Below are positions 32,717 to 41,894 of a stretch of 64,000 nucleotides of DNA, in pieces (the stretch's first letter is position 1; each line of letters opens with the position of its first letter). The stretch is from Sideroxydans sp. (lineage in GTDB: Bacteria; Pseudomonadota; Gammaproteobacteria; Burkholderiales; Gallionellaceae): positions 147,773 to 211,772 of the forward strand of contig JAGXGC010000019.1 of NCBI GenBank assembly GCA_024636935.1, in the 5' to 3' direction. The notes beneath the pieces are model-generated. The model ran no database searches. It saw nothing but the letters and a program-made list of their open reading frames with translations, and was not told the origin of the DNA. The translations under genes were made by a program, and so were the position numbers.

Positions 32717-34292
32717 TGGGATAACGCCAGTCCTTACCAAAACTGCGATCCGTGATGCGGATACCAACCGGCGACTGACGCCGCTTGTATTCCGCGATAC
32801 GAATCAATTTCACCACACGTCGCACATCTTCCTCGGCATAGCCCAGCGCCACGACCCCATCAATGGACATGTTGCGCTCGACATAACAGGCCATGATGGC
32901 ATCCAGCACCTCATAAGGCGGCAAACTATCCTGATCAGTCTGGTCCGGCCTCAACTCGGCGCTGGGCGGACGTGTGATGATGCGTTCCGGTATGGTCCGT
33001 CCTTGCAAATTACGCCAGTTGGACAAGCGATAGACCCAAGTCTTGCTCACATCCTTAAGCACGGCGAAACCGCCCGCCATATCGCCATACAAGGTCGCGT
33101 AACCCACGGTCATCTCCGACTTGTTGCCAGTGGTCAGCACTATGGAGCCAGTCTTGTTGGATAGTGCCATCAATAACACGCCCCGGATGCGCGCTTGCAG
33201 ATTCTCTTCGGTCGTATCCACCGGCAGCCCTTTGAACAGCGGAGACAGCGTATTCTGCAAAGCGTCGAAAGTCGGCACGATATCCAGCTCTTCATACTGC
33301 ACTCCGAGCAGCTTCACCATCTCGCGCGAATCATCGATACTGATCTGTGCCGTATAGGGCGACGGCATCATCACCGCACGCACCTTGTCTGCACCTAGAG
33401 CATCCACCGCCACCGCCAGTGTCAGCGCGGAATCGATACCGCCGGACAATCCCAACAGCACGCCCGGGAATCGGTTCTTGGTGATGTAGTCGCGCACACC
33501 AAGGCAAAGTGCCTGGTAGATACTTGCCTCGTCGCGTAACGGTTCGACCTGCTCGCCCGGCACCGGGCATCCTTCGCGTAATTCGACGATCCCCAACCGT
33601 TCTTCGAAAGCCGGGAACTGATGAGTGATCTCACCCGTTCCATCCATCACAAAAGAAGCGCCATCGAACACCAGCTCATCCTGCCCTCCGACCAGATTGG
33701 CGTAGATCACCGGCATGCCGGTATCTGCGATGCGCTCGCGCACAGTGTCATGACGGGAATCCACCTTGTAGATGTGATAAGGCGATGCATTCAGCACCAG
33801 CAACACCTGTGCACCCGCCTCGTGGGCGCGCCGAGCGGCACGAGACTCCCATACGTCGGCGCAGATATTGATGCCGAAATGAACACCTTCCATTTCGAAC
33901 ACACAAGGCGCCGAACCCTGGGAGAAATATCGCACCTCGTCGAACACACTGTGGTTCGGCAACTCATGCTTGTGATACGTCGCGACGATGTTTCCATCAC
34001 GCAGCACCGAGGCCGCGTTGAAATACTCGCCCCCCTGCTGATGGGGATGTCCGACCACGGCCGTGATGCCATGCAGCTGTTGCGCCAGCTTGTGCAACGC
34101 CTGCTGACAAGCATGATAGAACCCGTCGCGCAGCAACAGGTCTTCGGGCGGATAACCGCACAAACTCATCTCCGGCGTGAGTAACAGGCTTGCGCCCTCC
34201 GCGCTGGCTTGTTTAGCGTACTCGACGATCTTTGCTGCGTTACCGTCAAGGTCTCCCAGCAAACAATTGATCTGTGCGATGGCGATCTTCAT
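32688..34292 (-). CDS. nadE: Glutamine-dependent NAD+ synthetase
   Basis: A 534-aa two-domain enzyme. The N-terminal nitrilase-fold glutaminase has the Glu-Lys-Cys triad in TPEMSLCGYP, KHELPN and NICADVWE; the C-terminal synthetase has the ATP P-loop LGLSGGIDSALTLAV. Ammonia passes from the first to the second domain to amidate NaAD. I choose the ATG giving MKIAIAQIN, with AGAGG upstream; the track start is a TTG inside the rmuC stop. Confidence 0.97.
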   Translation of the reverse strand: MKIAIAQINCLLGDLDGNAAKIVEYAKQASAEGASLLLTPEMSLCGYPPEDLLLRDGFYHACQQALHKLAQQLHGITAVVGHPHQQGGEYFNAASVLRDGNIVATYHKHELPNHSVFDEVRYFSQGSAPCVFEMEGVHFGINICADVWESRAARRAHEAGAQVLLVLNASPYHIYKVDSRHDTVRERIADTGMPVIYANLVGGQDELVFDGASFVMDGTGEITHQFPAFEERLGIVELREGCPVPGEQVEPLRDEASIYQALCLGVRDYITKNRFPGVLLGLSGGIDSALTLAVAVDALGADKVRAVMMPSPYTAQISIDDSREMVKLLGVQYEELDIVPTFDALQNTLSPLFKGLPVDTTEENLQARIRGVLLMALSNKTGSIVLTTGNKSEMTVGYATLYGDMAGGFAVLKDVSKTWVYRLSNWRNLQGRTIPERIITRPPSAELRPDQTDQDSLPPYEVLDAIMACYVERNMSIDGVVALGYAEEDVRRVVKLIRIAEYKRRQSPVGIRITDRSFGKDWRYPITVRYQDAF

Positions 34293-34309
34293 AGAACCTC
34301 TGCTTATCC

Positions 34310-35557
34310 TCAATCGATATCCGGTTCAATATCCGGCAAAGCCACGGGATGGTCCAGCTCCACCTGCTCGATGCTGATGAAACGCTTGGCAATCTTCTCG
34401 CTGGTCGTGCGCACGCTTTGTGCATCCTCATGCGCTTGACGAATATGGTCGGCCAACTTCTTCATGCGCTCGTCGAAGCGACCAAACTCCTTGCCCAGCT
34501 TGCCCAACTCATCCTTGATGATATGCACCTGCTTACGCGTCTCCACATCTTTCATCACTGCACGCGCAGTATTCAGTACCGCCATCAAAGTGGTGGGCGA
34601 AACGACCCACACGCGCTTCTGCATCGCATACTCGATGAGGTCGGGATGATGTGCATGGATCTCGGCGAACACCGCTTCGGCAGGAATGAACATCACCGCC
34701 CCATCCGAGGTAACGTCAGGAATGATGTATTTGCTGCTGATGTCATCGACATGCTTCTTCAGATCAAGCTTGAACTGTTTCTCGGCGCCGGTTTCACCAT
34801 CCAGCATGCAGCGATAGTTCTCCAGAGGAAACTTAGAATCCACTGCCACCATGCCGGTCGGTTCCGGCAGCTTTAGCACGCAGTCGGCGCGCGTGCCATT
34901 GGGCAAGGTGTACTGCATCTCGTAGGCATTGGATGGCATGATGTTGCGCACCAGCCCTTCCAATTGCACCTCGCCGAAGGCTCCGCGTGAACGCTTGTCG
35001 CCCAGCAACTCCTGCAAGCTGACGACGTTGGTGGTGAGTCCGTCGATCTTCTTCTGTGCCTCGTCTATGGTCGCCAGACGCGCCATGACACTGACGAATG
35101 TCTCGTTGGTCTTCTTGAAGCCTTCATCCAGACGCTCGTTAACCTTGCCGCCGATCTGCTCCAGACGTCCATCCACGGTCTTGCTCAAGGTTTCGATACT
35201 GGTGCGCAGATGCTGGGAGGCATTGTTGAACGAATCTTGGATCAGTTTCTGATCGGCACGCCCCTGCTCCGCCATCTTCTCCAACATCTGCCCCAGCATT
35301 TCGGTACGTAGCGCGCCGATAGCGTCGCGTGTCGCACGCAATTCTTCTGCCACAGCAGTTCGTAGACGCTCCGACTCGGCGGCTTGTGCGGCGACCATTC
35401 GATCACCCTGCTTGTTCAGTCCGTCGGCTAGGTCTGTGAGCATGGCACGGTGCTGTTGTTCCAGTACCGAGGCGGTATGCGCAGATTGTTTAAACTGCAA
35501 GATCAGCGAAACGATCAGCAGCAACAAGAGAATGATCAGGAGTAGTGTTTCCAGCAT
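34310..35557 (-). CDS. rmuC: RmuC family DNA recombination protein
   Basis: A 415-aa protein: an N-terminal membrane helix (about 3-22), a long coiled coil (about 30-180) and the RmuC nuclease-like domain (PD-(D/E)xK superfamily by family knowledge) around VAVDSKFPLENY. The family limits inversions at short inverted repeats in E. coli; the biochemical activity is not well defined. 17 bp before nadE on the same strand. Confidence 0.92.
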   Translation of the reverse strand: MLETLLLIILLLLLIVSLILQFKQSAHTASVLEQQHRAMLTDLADGLNKQGDRMVAAQAAESERLRTAVAEELRATRDAIGALRTEMLGQMLEKMAEQGRADQKLIQDSFNNASQHLRTSIETLSKTVDGRLEQIGGKVNERLDEGFKKTNETFVSVMARLATIDEAQKKIDGLTTNVVSLQELLGDKRSRGAFGEVQLEGLVRNIMPSNAYEMQYTLPNGTRADCVLKLPEPTGMVAVDSKFPLENYRCMLDGETGAEKQFKLDLKKHVDDISSKYIIPDVTSDGAVMFIPAEAVFAEIHAHHPDLIEYAMQKRVWVVSPTTLMAVLNTARAVMKDVETRKQVHIIKDELGKLGKEFGRFDERMKKLADHIRQAHEDAQSVRTTSEKIAKRFISIEQVELDHPVALPDIEPDID

Positions 35558-35595
35558 GTTTGGCGAGAGTGGCTCAGTAGCGTAGAAGTATAAAT

Positions 35596-35624
35596 GACAA
35601 AGGGCGCTTGCGCGCCCCTTGCTG
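35596..35624 (-). terminator. Hairpin after typA, likely terminator
   Basis: Minus-strand reading gives AAGGGGCGC-GCAA-GCGCCCTT with one bulged base, followed by a short T-rich stretch (TTTGTCATTT). It lies 18 bp after the typA stop. The T tract is weak. Confidence 0.55.
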
Positions 35625-35641
35625 TACTACTTCAGACCGGT

Positions 35642-37471
35642 TTAGCTAGCCTTATTCGAACGCTTACGCTCGTGCTCTTTCAGGAAGCGCTTGCGGATAC
35701 GGATAGACTTTGGTGTCAGCTCGACCAGCTCGTCGTCGTCGATGAATTCAACTGCAGATTCCAGAGTCATCTTCAAAGCCGTAGTCAAACGCACTGCCTC
35801 GTCGGTACCTGAAGCGCGCACGTTGGTCAGTTGCTTGCCCTTGATCGGGTTAACGATCAGGTCGTTGTCGCGTGAGTGGATACCGATGACCATACCCTCA
35901 TACAGCTTGTCGCCGGGAACAACGAACATACGACCGCGATCCTCCAGCTTCCACAGTGCATAAGCAACAGCCTCACCATCTTCAGCCGAAATCAGCACAC
36001 CGTTGTGACGCCCCGGCAGGTCAGCCTTGACCGGACCGTAGTCATCGAACACGTGGCTCATCAGGCCGGAACCGCGCGTCATAGTCATGAAGTCGGACTG
36101 GAAGCCGATCAAGCCGCGTGCAGGAATGTGGTATTCCAGACGGGTACGGCCTTGACCGTCGGATTCCATGTTAGTCAGCTCACCACGACGGCGACCAATT
36201 TCTTCCATGATGCCGCCTTGGTGCGCATCTTCCAGGTCGATAGTCAGATTCTCGTATGGCTCGCACTTCTCGCCGTTGATCTCTTTGTAAACGACACGTG
36301 GCTTGGCCACTGCCATCTCGAAACCTTCGCGACGCATGTTCTCCAACAGGATGGTCAGGTGCAACTCGCCACGACCGGAGACGCGGAACACGTCTGCATC
36401 TTCAGTATCTTCAACGCGCAACGCCACGTTGGTCAGCAACTCTTTGGTCAAACGGTCACGGATCTGACGGGAAGTCACGAACTTGCCTTCCAGACCAGCC
36501 AATGGTGAGGTGTTCACCATAAAGTCCATGTTCAGCGTTGGCTCATCCACACCCATCACCGGCAGACCGACCGGATTTTCTCTGTCACAAACAGTGACGC
36601 CGATACCAATCTCATCCAAACCGGAGATGATGATGATGTCGCCCGCTTCTGCGCTCTCCACCGGCACGCGATCCAAACCCTGGAAGCCCAATACCTGATT
36701 GATACGACCAGAGCCGACCTGCTCTTCGTGATTCATCACCACCACTTGCTGACCTGGCTTGATACGACCATTCAACACACGACCAACACCAAGGCGGCCG
36801 GTGAATGTGGAGTAATCCAGCGCGGCGATCTGGAATTGCAAAGGCGCATCTGGATTTCCCGGCGGAGTCGGCACGTGCTTCAGCACGAGCTCGAACAAGG
36901 CTTTCATATCAGAAGCCGAACCACCCTTGGAAGGGGCATCGTTGATGTCCATACACGCCCAACCGTTCAGGCCGGAAGCGTAGATCACGGGGAAGTCGAG
37001 TTGCTCTTCACTGGCACCCAGCTTGTCGAACAGATCGAAAGTCTGGTCCAGCACCCAATCAACACGAGCACCCGGACGGTCAACCTTGTTGATCACAACG
37101 ATAGGCTTCAGACCCAGCGCCAGTGCTTTCTTGGTCACGAAGCGCGTCTGCGGCATCGGGCCTTCAACAGCATCCACCAGCAGCACCACGCCGTTCACCA
37201 TACCCAGCACGCGCTCCACCTCACCGCCGAAGTCGGCGTGTCCAGGTGTGTCTACGATGTTGATGTGGTACTCGCCGTACTTGATGGCGGTATTCTTGGC
37301 CAGAATGGTAATACCACGCTCTTTTTCAAGATCGTTGCTGTCCATCACGCGCTCATCAACCTTTTGGTTGTCGCGGAAAGTACCTGACTGTTTCAGGAGT
37401 TGGTCAACGAGTGTGGTCTTGCCGTGGTCAACGTGGGCGATGATGGCGATATTGCGGAGCGCGCGGGACAT
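35642..37471 (-). CDS. typA: Ribosome-associated GTPase TypA/BipA
   Basis: A 609-aa translational GTPase related to EF-G and LepA, important in stress and cold growth and in ribosome assembly. The G1 motif [12 protein letters not shown] is at residues 12-23, the G3 DTPGHADF and G4 NKVD are intact, and the C-terminal domain specific to BipA has [15 protein letters not shown]. Full length. Confidence 0.98.
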   Translation of the reverse strand: MSRALRNIAIIAHVDHGKTTLVDQLLKQSGTFRDNQKVDERVMDSNDLEKERGITILAKNTAIKYGEYHINIVDTPGHADFGGEVERVLGMVNGVVLLVDAVEGPMPQTRFVTKKALALGLKPIVVINKVDRPGARVDWVLDQTFDLFDKLGASEEQLDFPVIYASGLNGWACMDINDAPSKGGSASDMKALFELVLKHVPTPPGNPDAPLQFQIAALDYSTFTGRLGVGRVLNGRIKPGQQVVVMNHEEQVGSGRINQVLGFQGLDRVPVESAEAGDIIIISGLDEIGIGVTVCDRENPVGLPVMGVDEPTLNMDFMVNTSPLAGLEGKFVTSRQIRDRLTKELLTNVALRVEDTEDADVFRVSGRGELHLTILLENMRREGFEMAVAKPRVVYKEINGEKCEPYENLTIDLEDAHQGGIMEEIGRRRGELTNMESDGQGRTRLEYHIPARGLIGFQSDFMTMTRGSGLMSHVFDDYGPVKADLPGRHNGVLISAEDGEAVAYALWKLEDRGRMFVVPGDKLYEGMVIGIHSRDNDLIVNPIKGKQLTNVRASGTDEAVRLTTALKMTLESAVEFIDDDELVELTPKSIRIRKRFLKEHERKRSNKAS

Positions 37472-37537
37472 GATTTACTACCTGAATGGAATTCAAAGGG
37501 GGCGCATTCTAACACATTCAAAGCATCTCTCTGTCGC

Positions 37538-37568
37538 AATAAAAACGGCACCCCGTGTGGGGTGCCGT
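37538..37568 (-). terminator. Rho-independent terminator of the FadL-type porin gene
   Basis: On the minus strand a perfect ten-bp stem ACGGCACCCC/GGGGTGCCGT with a four-base loop is followed by TTTTTATT. It lies 25 bp after the porin stop codon. Confidence 0.9.
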
Positions 37569-37593
37569 CACTTGATGCAAAGCTGCTAAGCAG

Positions 37594-38814
37594 TTAGAAC
37601 TTGTAACGCAGAGAGACCGAGTAGGAGCTCTGCTTGTGCGTCGTAGCATTGGGAGTCGTCACCCCCATTCCTGATACATTAATCGATGTGCTGACACTAG
37701 GTGTAATAACAGCCGCAGCTTCGATATCCATCTCTTTGGACAGTGTGTAGCCGCCACCAAAGGTGTAGGAGCTCTTCACAATACCGGGGAACATCATATT
37801 GTTGAAGAAGTCCACGATTGCAGGCCGAGCCGAGGTAGCACCACCGAGCACGCCGACGGGATTATTCGCATGGTTATAACCCGCCCCGAGCCAGTAGCTG
37901 CCGGTCGAATACTTGGCACCGACGGAAACAACAGCCTGGTTCTTCCAGTTGAAATCCTTCCAACCGCCTGCACTACCATACTGGATAGACTTATAGTCTG
38001 CAGTCAGCTTAACAGCATCACTCATCGCGAAAGCTGCACCGAGCTTGATCTGTGCAGGCTGGTTCAAGTCATCGCCAAAGGCTGCCATAGCTGTTCCTGG
38101 CGCACCTGTCAGACCGAAGCCCGTCCCAGCACTAGACAACTGCGTGCCGTACTTCGCCTTGATCTCAGAACTGTAGGAGGCGGCCACCGTGACTGCGGGG
38201 CTCACATCGAAGTAGCCGCCCAGCGCATAGCCCATACTGGTCTTGGTGTCAGCCTTCTCGGAAGCATTTCGAATCGTGCCATTATTGTTATAGCTGACCA
38301 TCAGCGATCCATACTGCACCACTGGTGAGAAGCCGATACCGTAGTTCGCCTGGTTATAAGCGATCGTCGGGATGATGTGCAGAATGCTGAGGGCTGTCTT
38401 CGCCTTGATGTGGGTTCCCGCATTGGCGCCGGTGTAATCAACACCCATACCGGCGATACCCGCCATCGCCACGCCGAAGGTCAGGCTGTCGCTCATGCGA
38501 TTCGAATAGGAGACATCCGGGATGTAGCTGGTGTTGGAAGCACTGCTGGCGACTGTTGTGCCCATACCGTTGTTGGTGACATCAGGCTTGAACAGCACGA
38601 TTCCGCCGGTGACTTCCTTACCCTTGGATTTTGCCAGCATCGCTGGGTTGGCGAAGGCACTGTCAGCACCGGTGAAGTTTGCTACGCCGGTTCCGCCCAG
38701 TGCGGTGTTCTGTGAACCAACGGCCATCATGGCTGCTCCGTTGGTAGCAAATGCTTGTTGCGAAGAAAGTGCTGCAAGTACGAGGACTGCGACTGCCGAT
38801 TTACTGAATTTCAT
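37594..38814 (-). CDS. OmpP1/FadL-family outer-membrane transport protein
   Basis: A 406-aa outer-membrane barrel. The signal peptide ends QQAFA, and mature NGAAMMAVGSQNTALGGTGVA is the plug-domain start typical of the FadL/TodX family, which carries hydrophobic compounds across the outer membrane; the C-terminus is YKF. I take the ATG preceded by GGGAGA; the track ORF is 13 codons longer. It lies 81 bp after dsrE2 in the sulfur island, so uptake of a hydrophobic sulfur compound is possible, but fatty acids or hydrocarbons are equally open. Confidence 0.9.
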   Translation of the reverse strand: MKFSKSAVAVLVLAALSSQQAFATNGAAMMAVGSQNTALGGTGVANFTGADSAFANPAMLAKSKGKEVTGGIVLFKPDVTNNGMGTTVASSASNTSYIPDVSYSNRMSDSLTFGVAMAGIAGMGVDYTGANAGTHIKAKTALSILHIIPTIAYNQANYGIGFSPVVQYGSLMVSYNNNGTIRNASEKADTKTSMGYALGGYFDVSPAVTVAASYSSEIKAKYGTQLSSAGTGFGLTGAPGTAMAAFGDDLNQPAQIKLGAAFAMSDAVKLTADYKSIQYGSAGGWKDFNWKNQAVVSVGAKYSTGSYWLGAGYNHANNPVGVLGGATSARPAIVDFFNNMMFPGIVKSSYTFGGGYTLSKEMDIEAAAVITPSVSTSINVSGMGVTTPNATTHKQSSYSVSLRYKF

Positions 38815-38895
38815 TTGTTCTCTCCCTGATTGGTTTGGACACAAGTGCAACAAATACGACGAACAGCAACAGCTTATATTTCTAACTGCAGATTC

Positions 38896-39363
38896 TTATA
38901 CGAACAGACAGATGTCAGTATCGCCGGCGAAGCCCATAAATGTAGCTGCACCACCATATTCGACGTTATCGATGAATTCGCTCTTGTCGAATTCGAATAG
39001 ATCGACCGTCATCTGGCAGGCGATGAACTTCACATCTGCTTCCAGACAAAGATCACGCAACTCTTCAAGAGAAGCGACGCCGTGCTTGGCCAGTTTTTGT
39101 TTCATCATCATGGTTGCCATGCTTTCCATGCCTGGCAGCATCTGCACCATCACCGGCATCGGGATAGGCATCGGCATGGCTGGATTCGCCAATGGGCTGA
39201 TCTTCACGTCGGACAGATCCTTGCGCAGCAATTGCAGACCATAGAATGTGAAGAACACCTGCACGTCATAACCGAGCGCCGCAGCGGTAGATGCCAGAAT
39301 GAACGGCGGATAAGCCATATCCAGCGTGCCTTTGGTGGCGATGATCGCCATTTTTTTTGCCAT
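38896..39363 (-). CDS. dsrE2: DsrE2-type sulfur carrier protein
   Basis: A 155-aa protein of the DsrE/DsrF/DsrH superfamily. MAIIATKGTLDMAYPPFILASTAAALGYDV is the family N-terminus, and two cysteines lie at about residues 109 and 119 (LCLEADVKFIACQM) near the expected persulfide site. The middle segment PAMPMPIPMPVMVQMLPGMESMATMMMKQ is extremely rich in Met and Pro, which is characteristic of the DsrE2 branch. With TusA immediately upstream it would shuttle sulfane sulfur to oxidation enzymes, as in the rhd-tusA-dsrE2 clusters of other sulfur oxidisers. Confidence 0.9.
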   Translation of the reverse strand: MAKKMAIIATKGTLDMAYPPFILASTAAALGYDVQVFFTFYGLQLLRKDLSDVKISPLANPAMPMPIPMPVMVQMLPGMESMATMMMKQKLAKHGVASLEELRDLCLEADVKFIACQMTVDLFEFDKSEFIDNVEYGGAATFMGFAGDTDICLFV

Positions 39364-39397
39364 TTTCGTACTCCCTAGTATTTAATTAAAAAGAGCC

Positions 39398-39625
39398 TTA
39401 GCCCTTTTTCATGTAGAAGACGAATTCGCCGCCAACTTCTTCCTGCGCTACCAGCGCATTGCCGGTCTGCTCAGCGAAAGCAGCCATGTCTTTGACGGAA
39501 CCGGTATCAGTCGAAATGACTTTGAGAATCTGACCAGGAGTCATGTCTGCCAGTGATTTCTTGGTCTTGACGATGGGCAAAGGACAGGACAGGCCACGTG
39601 CGTTCAGCTCTTTATCGAAATTCAT
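39398..39625 (-). CDS. tusA: Sulfur carrier protein TusA
   Basis: A 75-aa SirA/TusA-family protein. LNARGLSCPLPIVKTKKSL carries the CPxP motif whose Cys (about residue 14) holds a persulfide. In sulfur oxidisers TusA passes sulfur to DsrEFH or DsrE2-linked systems, in others to tRNA thiolation; the dsrE2 neighbour 34 bp downstream supports the oxidation role. Promoter with TATAAT and the shared dyad element lies upstream. Confidence 0.93.
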   Translation of the reverse strand: MNFDKELNARGLSCPLPIVKTKKSLADMTPGQILKVISTDTGSVKDMAAFAEQTGNALVAQEEVGGEFVFYMKKG

Positions 39626-39685
39626 TGTTTCACTCCTACTTATTGTTTACGAAAAAAGTGCGTCACCGCACAAAACCTGACTTGT

Positions 39686-39691
39686 ATTATA
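39686..39691 (-). promoter_or_regulatory. -10 box of the tusA-dsrE2 transcription unit
   Basis: A perfect TATAAT on the minus strand, 60 bp before the tusA ATG. The -35 position is occupied by GACGCC/GGACGC, not TTGACA, and forms the end of the conserved element just upstream. This pattern suits an activator-dependent promoter. Confidence 0.7.
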
Positions 39692-39709
39692 GGGATATTC
39701 ACTGCATTG

Positions 39710-39755
39710 GCGTCCATAGCCACGACGGGTGAAAATCGTAACTCCAATGGGTTAC
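39710..39755 (-). promoter_or_regulatory. Shared sulfur-regulon element, copy upstream of tusA
   Basis: Contains the dyad GTAACTCCAATGGGTTAC (39738-39755), palindromic except for one base pair. Gene-ward on the minus strand follow TTTTCACCCGTC and CTATGGACGC. The same three blocks in the same order and orientation occur before soxY and soeA. See the finding on the regulon. Confidence 0.6.
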
Positions 39756-39840
39756 GAGTCATCTAGCCCGAACAGGAATTGATTGATACAAACGGAGGCA
39801 TTTCGACTACAGGAGGCGCTACTGAACAGAGAGAATCAAC

Positions 39841-39875
39841 AATGCATCCGATGCGTCAGACGCACCGGATGCATT
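39841..39875 (-). terminator. Long hairpin after fccB, possible transcription end
   Basis: AATGCATCCG and CGGATGCATT form a perfect 10-bp outer stem, and the inner TGCGTC-a-GACGCA continues it after one mismatch, giving a 17-position stem with almost no loop. It lies 9 bp after the fccB stop. No T tract follows, so it may protect mRNA ends instead of terminating alone. Confidence 0.55.
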
Positions 39876-39883
39876 TCCAGTCA

Positions 39884-41161
39884 TCAGAGCAACACGTCGT
39901 TGAGAATGTTCTTCAACCAATATCCGGCGAACGCGCCTTCCATCTCGGAACGCTTGGCCGACACGCCACCGCCCTCTGCCGACACCATCGCCATCTTCTC
40001 AGCGTTGAAGTGATACACATTGGCAACATGCATCGCCTCATCCCCACTAACCATGCTGTAGCAGGTATTGGCGATCACCGGATGCGCATCCGGCTTCTTG
40101 CCTTGCATCAATTCGATGACAGCTGCCGCGCATATCTTTGCTTGCGAAGTGGCCATGTGCCCGGACTTGGGCAAAGCAGCCGAAACCGCGTCGCCGATGA
40201 CGTGAATTCCCGGATGTACTTTGGATTCATAAGTCAGGAAATCCACACCGCACCAGCGCGAGTCAACATTGGCCAGACCGGCCATATCCGCCACCACGCC
40301 AGAACGCATCGGCGGAATGACGTTCAGCACGTCCGCTTTTACGTCTTCGAACTCAGTCTTGGCCGTCTTGCTAGCCGCATCGACCCCCATCACCATCGAG
40401 TTCGGACGGTATTCCACCATGCCCGGATACAGCTCGTTCCAAGCCGCCATGAACAATCCCTTCTTGGAGACGATGTCCGGATTAGCATCTAGTACCAGCA
40501 CCTTGGATTTTGGCTTGTTCTCTTTCAGGTAGTGCGCCACTTGGCAGGCGCGCTCATATGGGCCTGGCGGGCAGCGATAAGGCCCCTTGGGGATGCCGAT
40601 AGCGAACACGCCTCCGTCAGCCATCTGCTCCAGTTGATTACGCAGGAGGACGGTCTGTGCACCGGCCTTCCAAGCGTGTGGAATGCTCTCGTTCGCTACG
40701 TTGGCATCCAGCCCCTCGATCTTGTCGAACATGAAATCGACGCCGGGCGAAACGATCAGTCGGTCATAACGGAGATGTCCGTCTGCCAACATCACGGATT
40801 TTTTCTCGACATCGATGGCAGTCACCTCGCCTTTGATGAGCTTGATGCCATACTTCTTTTTCAAAGTATCGTAGCTCATGGTCAGATCTTCGATCTTCCT
40901 GCCGCCGCCAAGCACGGTGTTGCTCATCGGACAGGAAATGAAATTGGCGTTGCGCTCGATCAGCACCACCTCGATCTTATTTTTGCTCCACTTGCGCAGG
41001 TACTTGGCGGCAGTAGCACCACCGAAACCACCACCCACCACCACCACGCGCTGACCTTTTTTCTTGATGAGTTCGCTGGATGCAAAAGCCAAACCCGGAA
41101 ATGTTCCGATTGCAATACCTGCTGCACCGGCCTTCAGAAAATCACGACGACTGAATGACAT
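39884..41161 (-). CDS. fccB: Flavocytochrome c sulfide dehydrogenase, flavoprotein subunit
   Basis: A 425-aa periplasmic FAD protein that oxidises sulfide to sulfur and passes electrons to its cytochrome partner. A Tat signal (SRRDFLKAGAAG) is at residues 4-15, the FAD motif VVVVGGGFGGATAAKYL at about 39-55, and cysteines in FISCPMSN, YRCPPGPYE and NTCYSM are candidates for the redox-active disulfide and flavin link of the family. The C-terminal FCSD domain (GYWLKNILND) is present. It follows fccA by 39 bp. Confidence 0.92.
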   Translation of the reverse strand: MSFSRRDFLKAGAAGIAIGTFPGLAFASSELIKKKGQRVVVVGGGFGGATAAKYLRKWSKNKIEVVLIERNANFISCPMSNTVLGGGRKIEDLTMSYDTLKKKYGIKLIKGEVTAIDVEKKSVMLADGHLRYDRLIVSPGVDFMFDKIEGLDANVANESIPHAWKAGAQTVLLRNQLEQMADGGVFAIGIPKGPYRCPPGPYERACQVAHYLKENKPKSKVLVLDANPDIVSKKGLFMAAWNELYPGMVEYRPNSMVMGVDAASKTAKTEFEDVKADVLNVIPPMRSGVVADMAGLANVDSRWCGVDFLTYESKVHPGIHVIGDAVSAALPKSGHMATSQAKICAAAVIELMQGKKPDAHPVIANTCYSMVSGDEAMHVANVYHFNAEKMAMVSAEGGGVSAKRSEMEGAFAGYWLKNILNDVLL

Positions 41162-41200
41162 ATTATTCTCCTTCTGTTCTGTTGTTCAGGTTGGCTGGCA

Positions 41201-41509
41201 TCACTTGCGCTTCTGCGCGGAGAAGAACTTCGCGAGCATCTCGATCTGCTCGTCCGAATAGCCCTTGGCATGCTGATGCATGACCGTTGCTGGGCGAGCG
41301 CCGGACTTGAAGTCCTTCATCGTTGCCACGAACAGCGCCTTGTCCATGCCTGCGATCACCGGCATGCCGCCTTCGCTGTAGCCGTCGGTACCATGACAGG
41401 CAGAACAGGATGCTGCCATGTTGCGCGCGTGTTTATCGACTCCCGCCGCCTGCGCGACTGAGCACAAACCCAGACCAATGACGATCAAAAGCATTCGAAA
41501 CGATTTCAT
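41201..41509 (-). CDS. fccA: Cytochrome c subunit of flavocytochrome c (monohaem)
   Basis: A 102-aa periplasmic c-type cytochrome with a signal peptide (ending SVAQA), one CxxCH motif (CSACHG) and the axial methionine probably in VMHQHAKGYS or GGMPVIAGM. The single haem and small size match monohaem FccA. I choose the ATG preceded by GGGGAGG; the 176-aa track ORF reads back into soxZ. Electrons from FccB would go on to the respiratory cytochrome pool. Confidence 0.9.
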   Translation of the reverse strand: MKSFRMLLIVIGLGLCSVAQAAGVDKHARNMAASCSACHGTDGYSEGGMPVIAGMDKALFVATMKDFKSGARPATVMHQHAKGYSDEQIEMLAKFFSAQKRK

Positions 41510-41582
41510 GATCAAACCTCCCCAGAATTGAATTGAACGATGACAGCACTGCCAGCCCGCAAGGGCGTTGCTACTACTCCAT

Positions 41583-41894
41583 TCAGGAGATAACCGCCTC
41601 ATCCACGCGACTATCGCCCCTGTTGTCCATCCATGTGACGGACAACATGTCCCCCTTGCTTCCTCCGCGAAAGCGGAATACCAGATAAGGATTCTTTGAC
41701 ACGGAGGTCCCGAACTGCCCCTCCAACACAACCTGCCCCAGATGACGCACCTTGAATTCCGTGATGAACCATGCCGGAATCAGGTTGCCAGCGGCATCCT
41801 TGCGACGACCGTTCTCCATCTCATGCTGCATCAGCAGCCTGACTTCGACCGATTCCCCAGTAAGTGACGCACGTATCTTGGTGGGCGCGGACAT
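41583..41894 (-). CDS. soxZ: Sulfur-oxidation carrier subunit SoxZ
   Basis: A 103-aa immunoglobulin-like subunit that pairs with SoxY; it has no signal and is exported with SoxY by Tat in the family. MSAPTKIRASLTGESVEVRLLMQHEMENGRRKD matches SoxZ, including the block LIPAWFITEF. The ATG shares one base with the soxY stop (TGATG); the track start two codons earlier lies inside soxY. Confidence 0.95.
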   Translation of the reverse strand: MSAPTKIRASLTGESVEVRLLMQHEMENGRRKDAAGNLIPAWFITEFKVRHLGQVVLEGQFGTSVSKNPYLVFRFRGGSKGDMLSVTWMDNRGDSRVDEAVIS

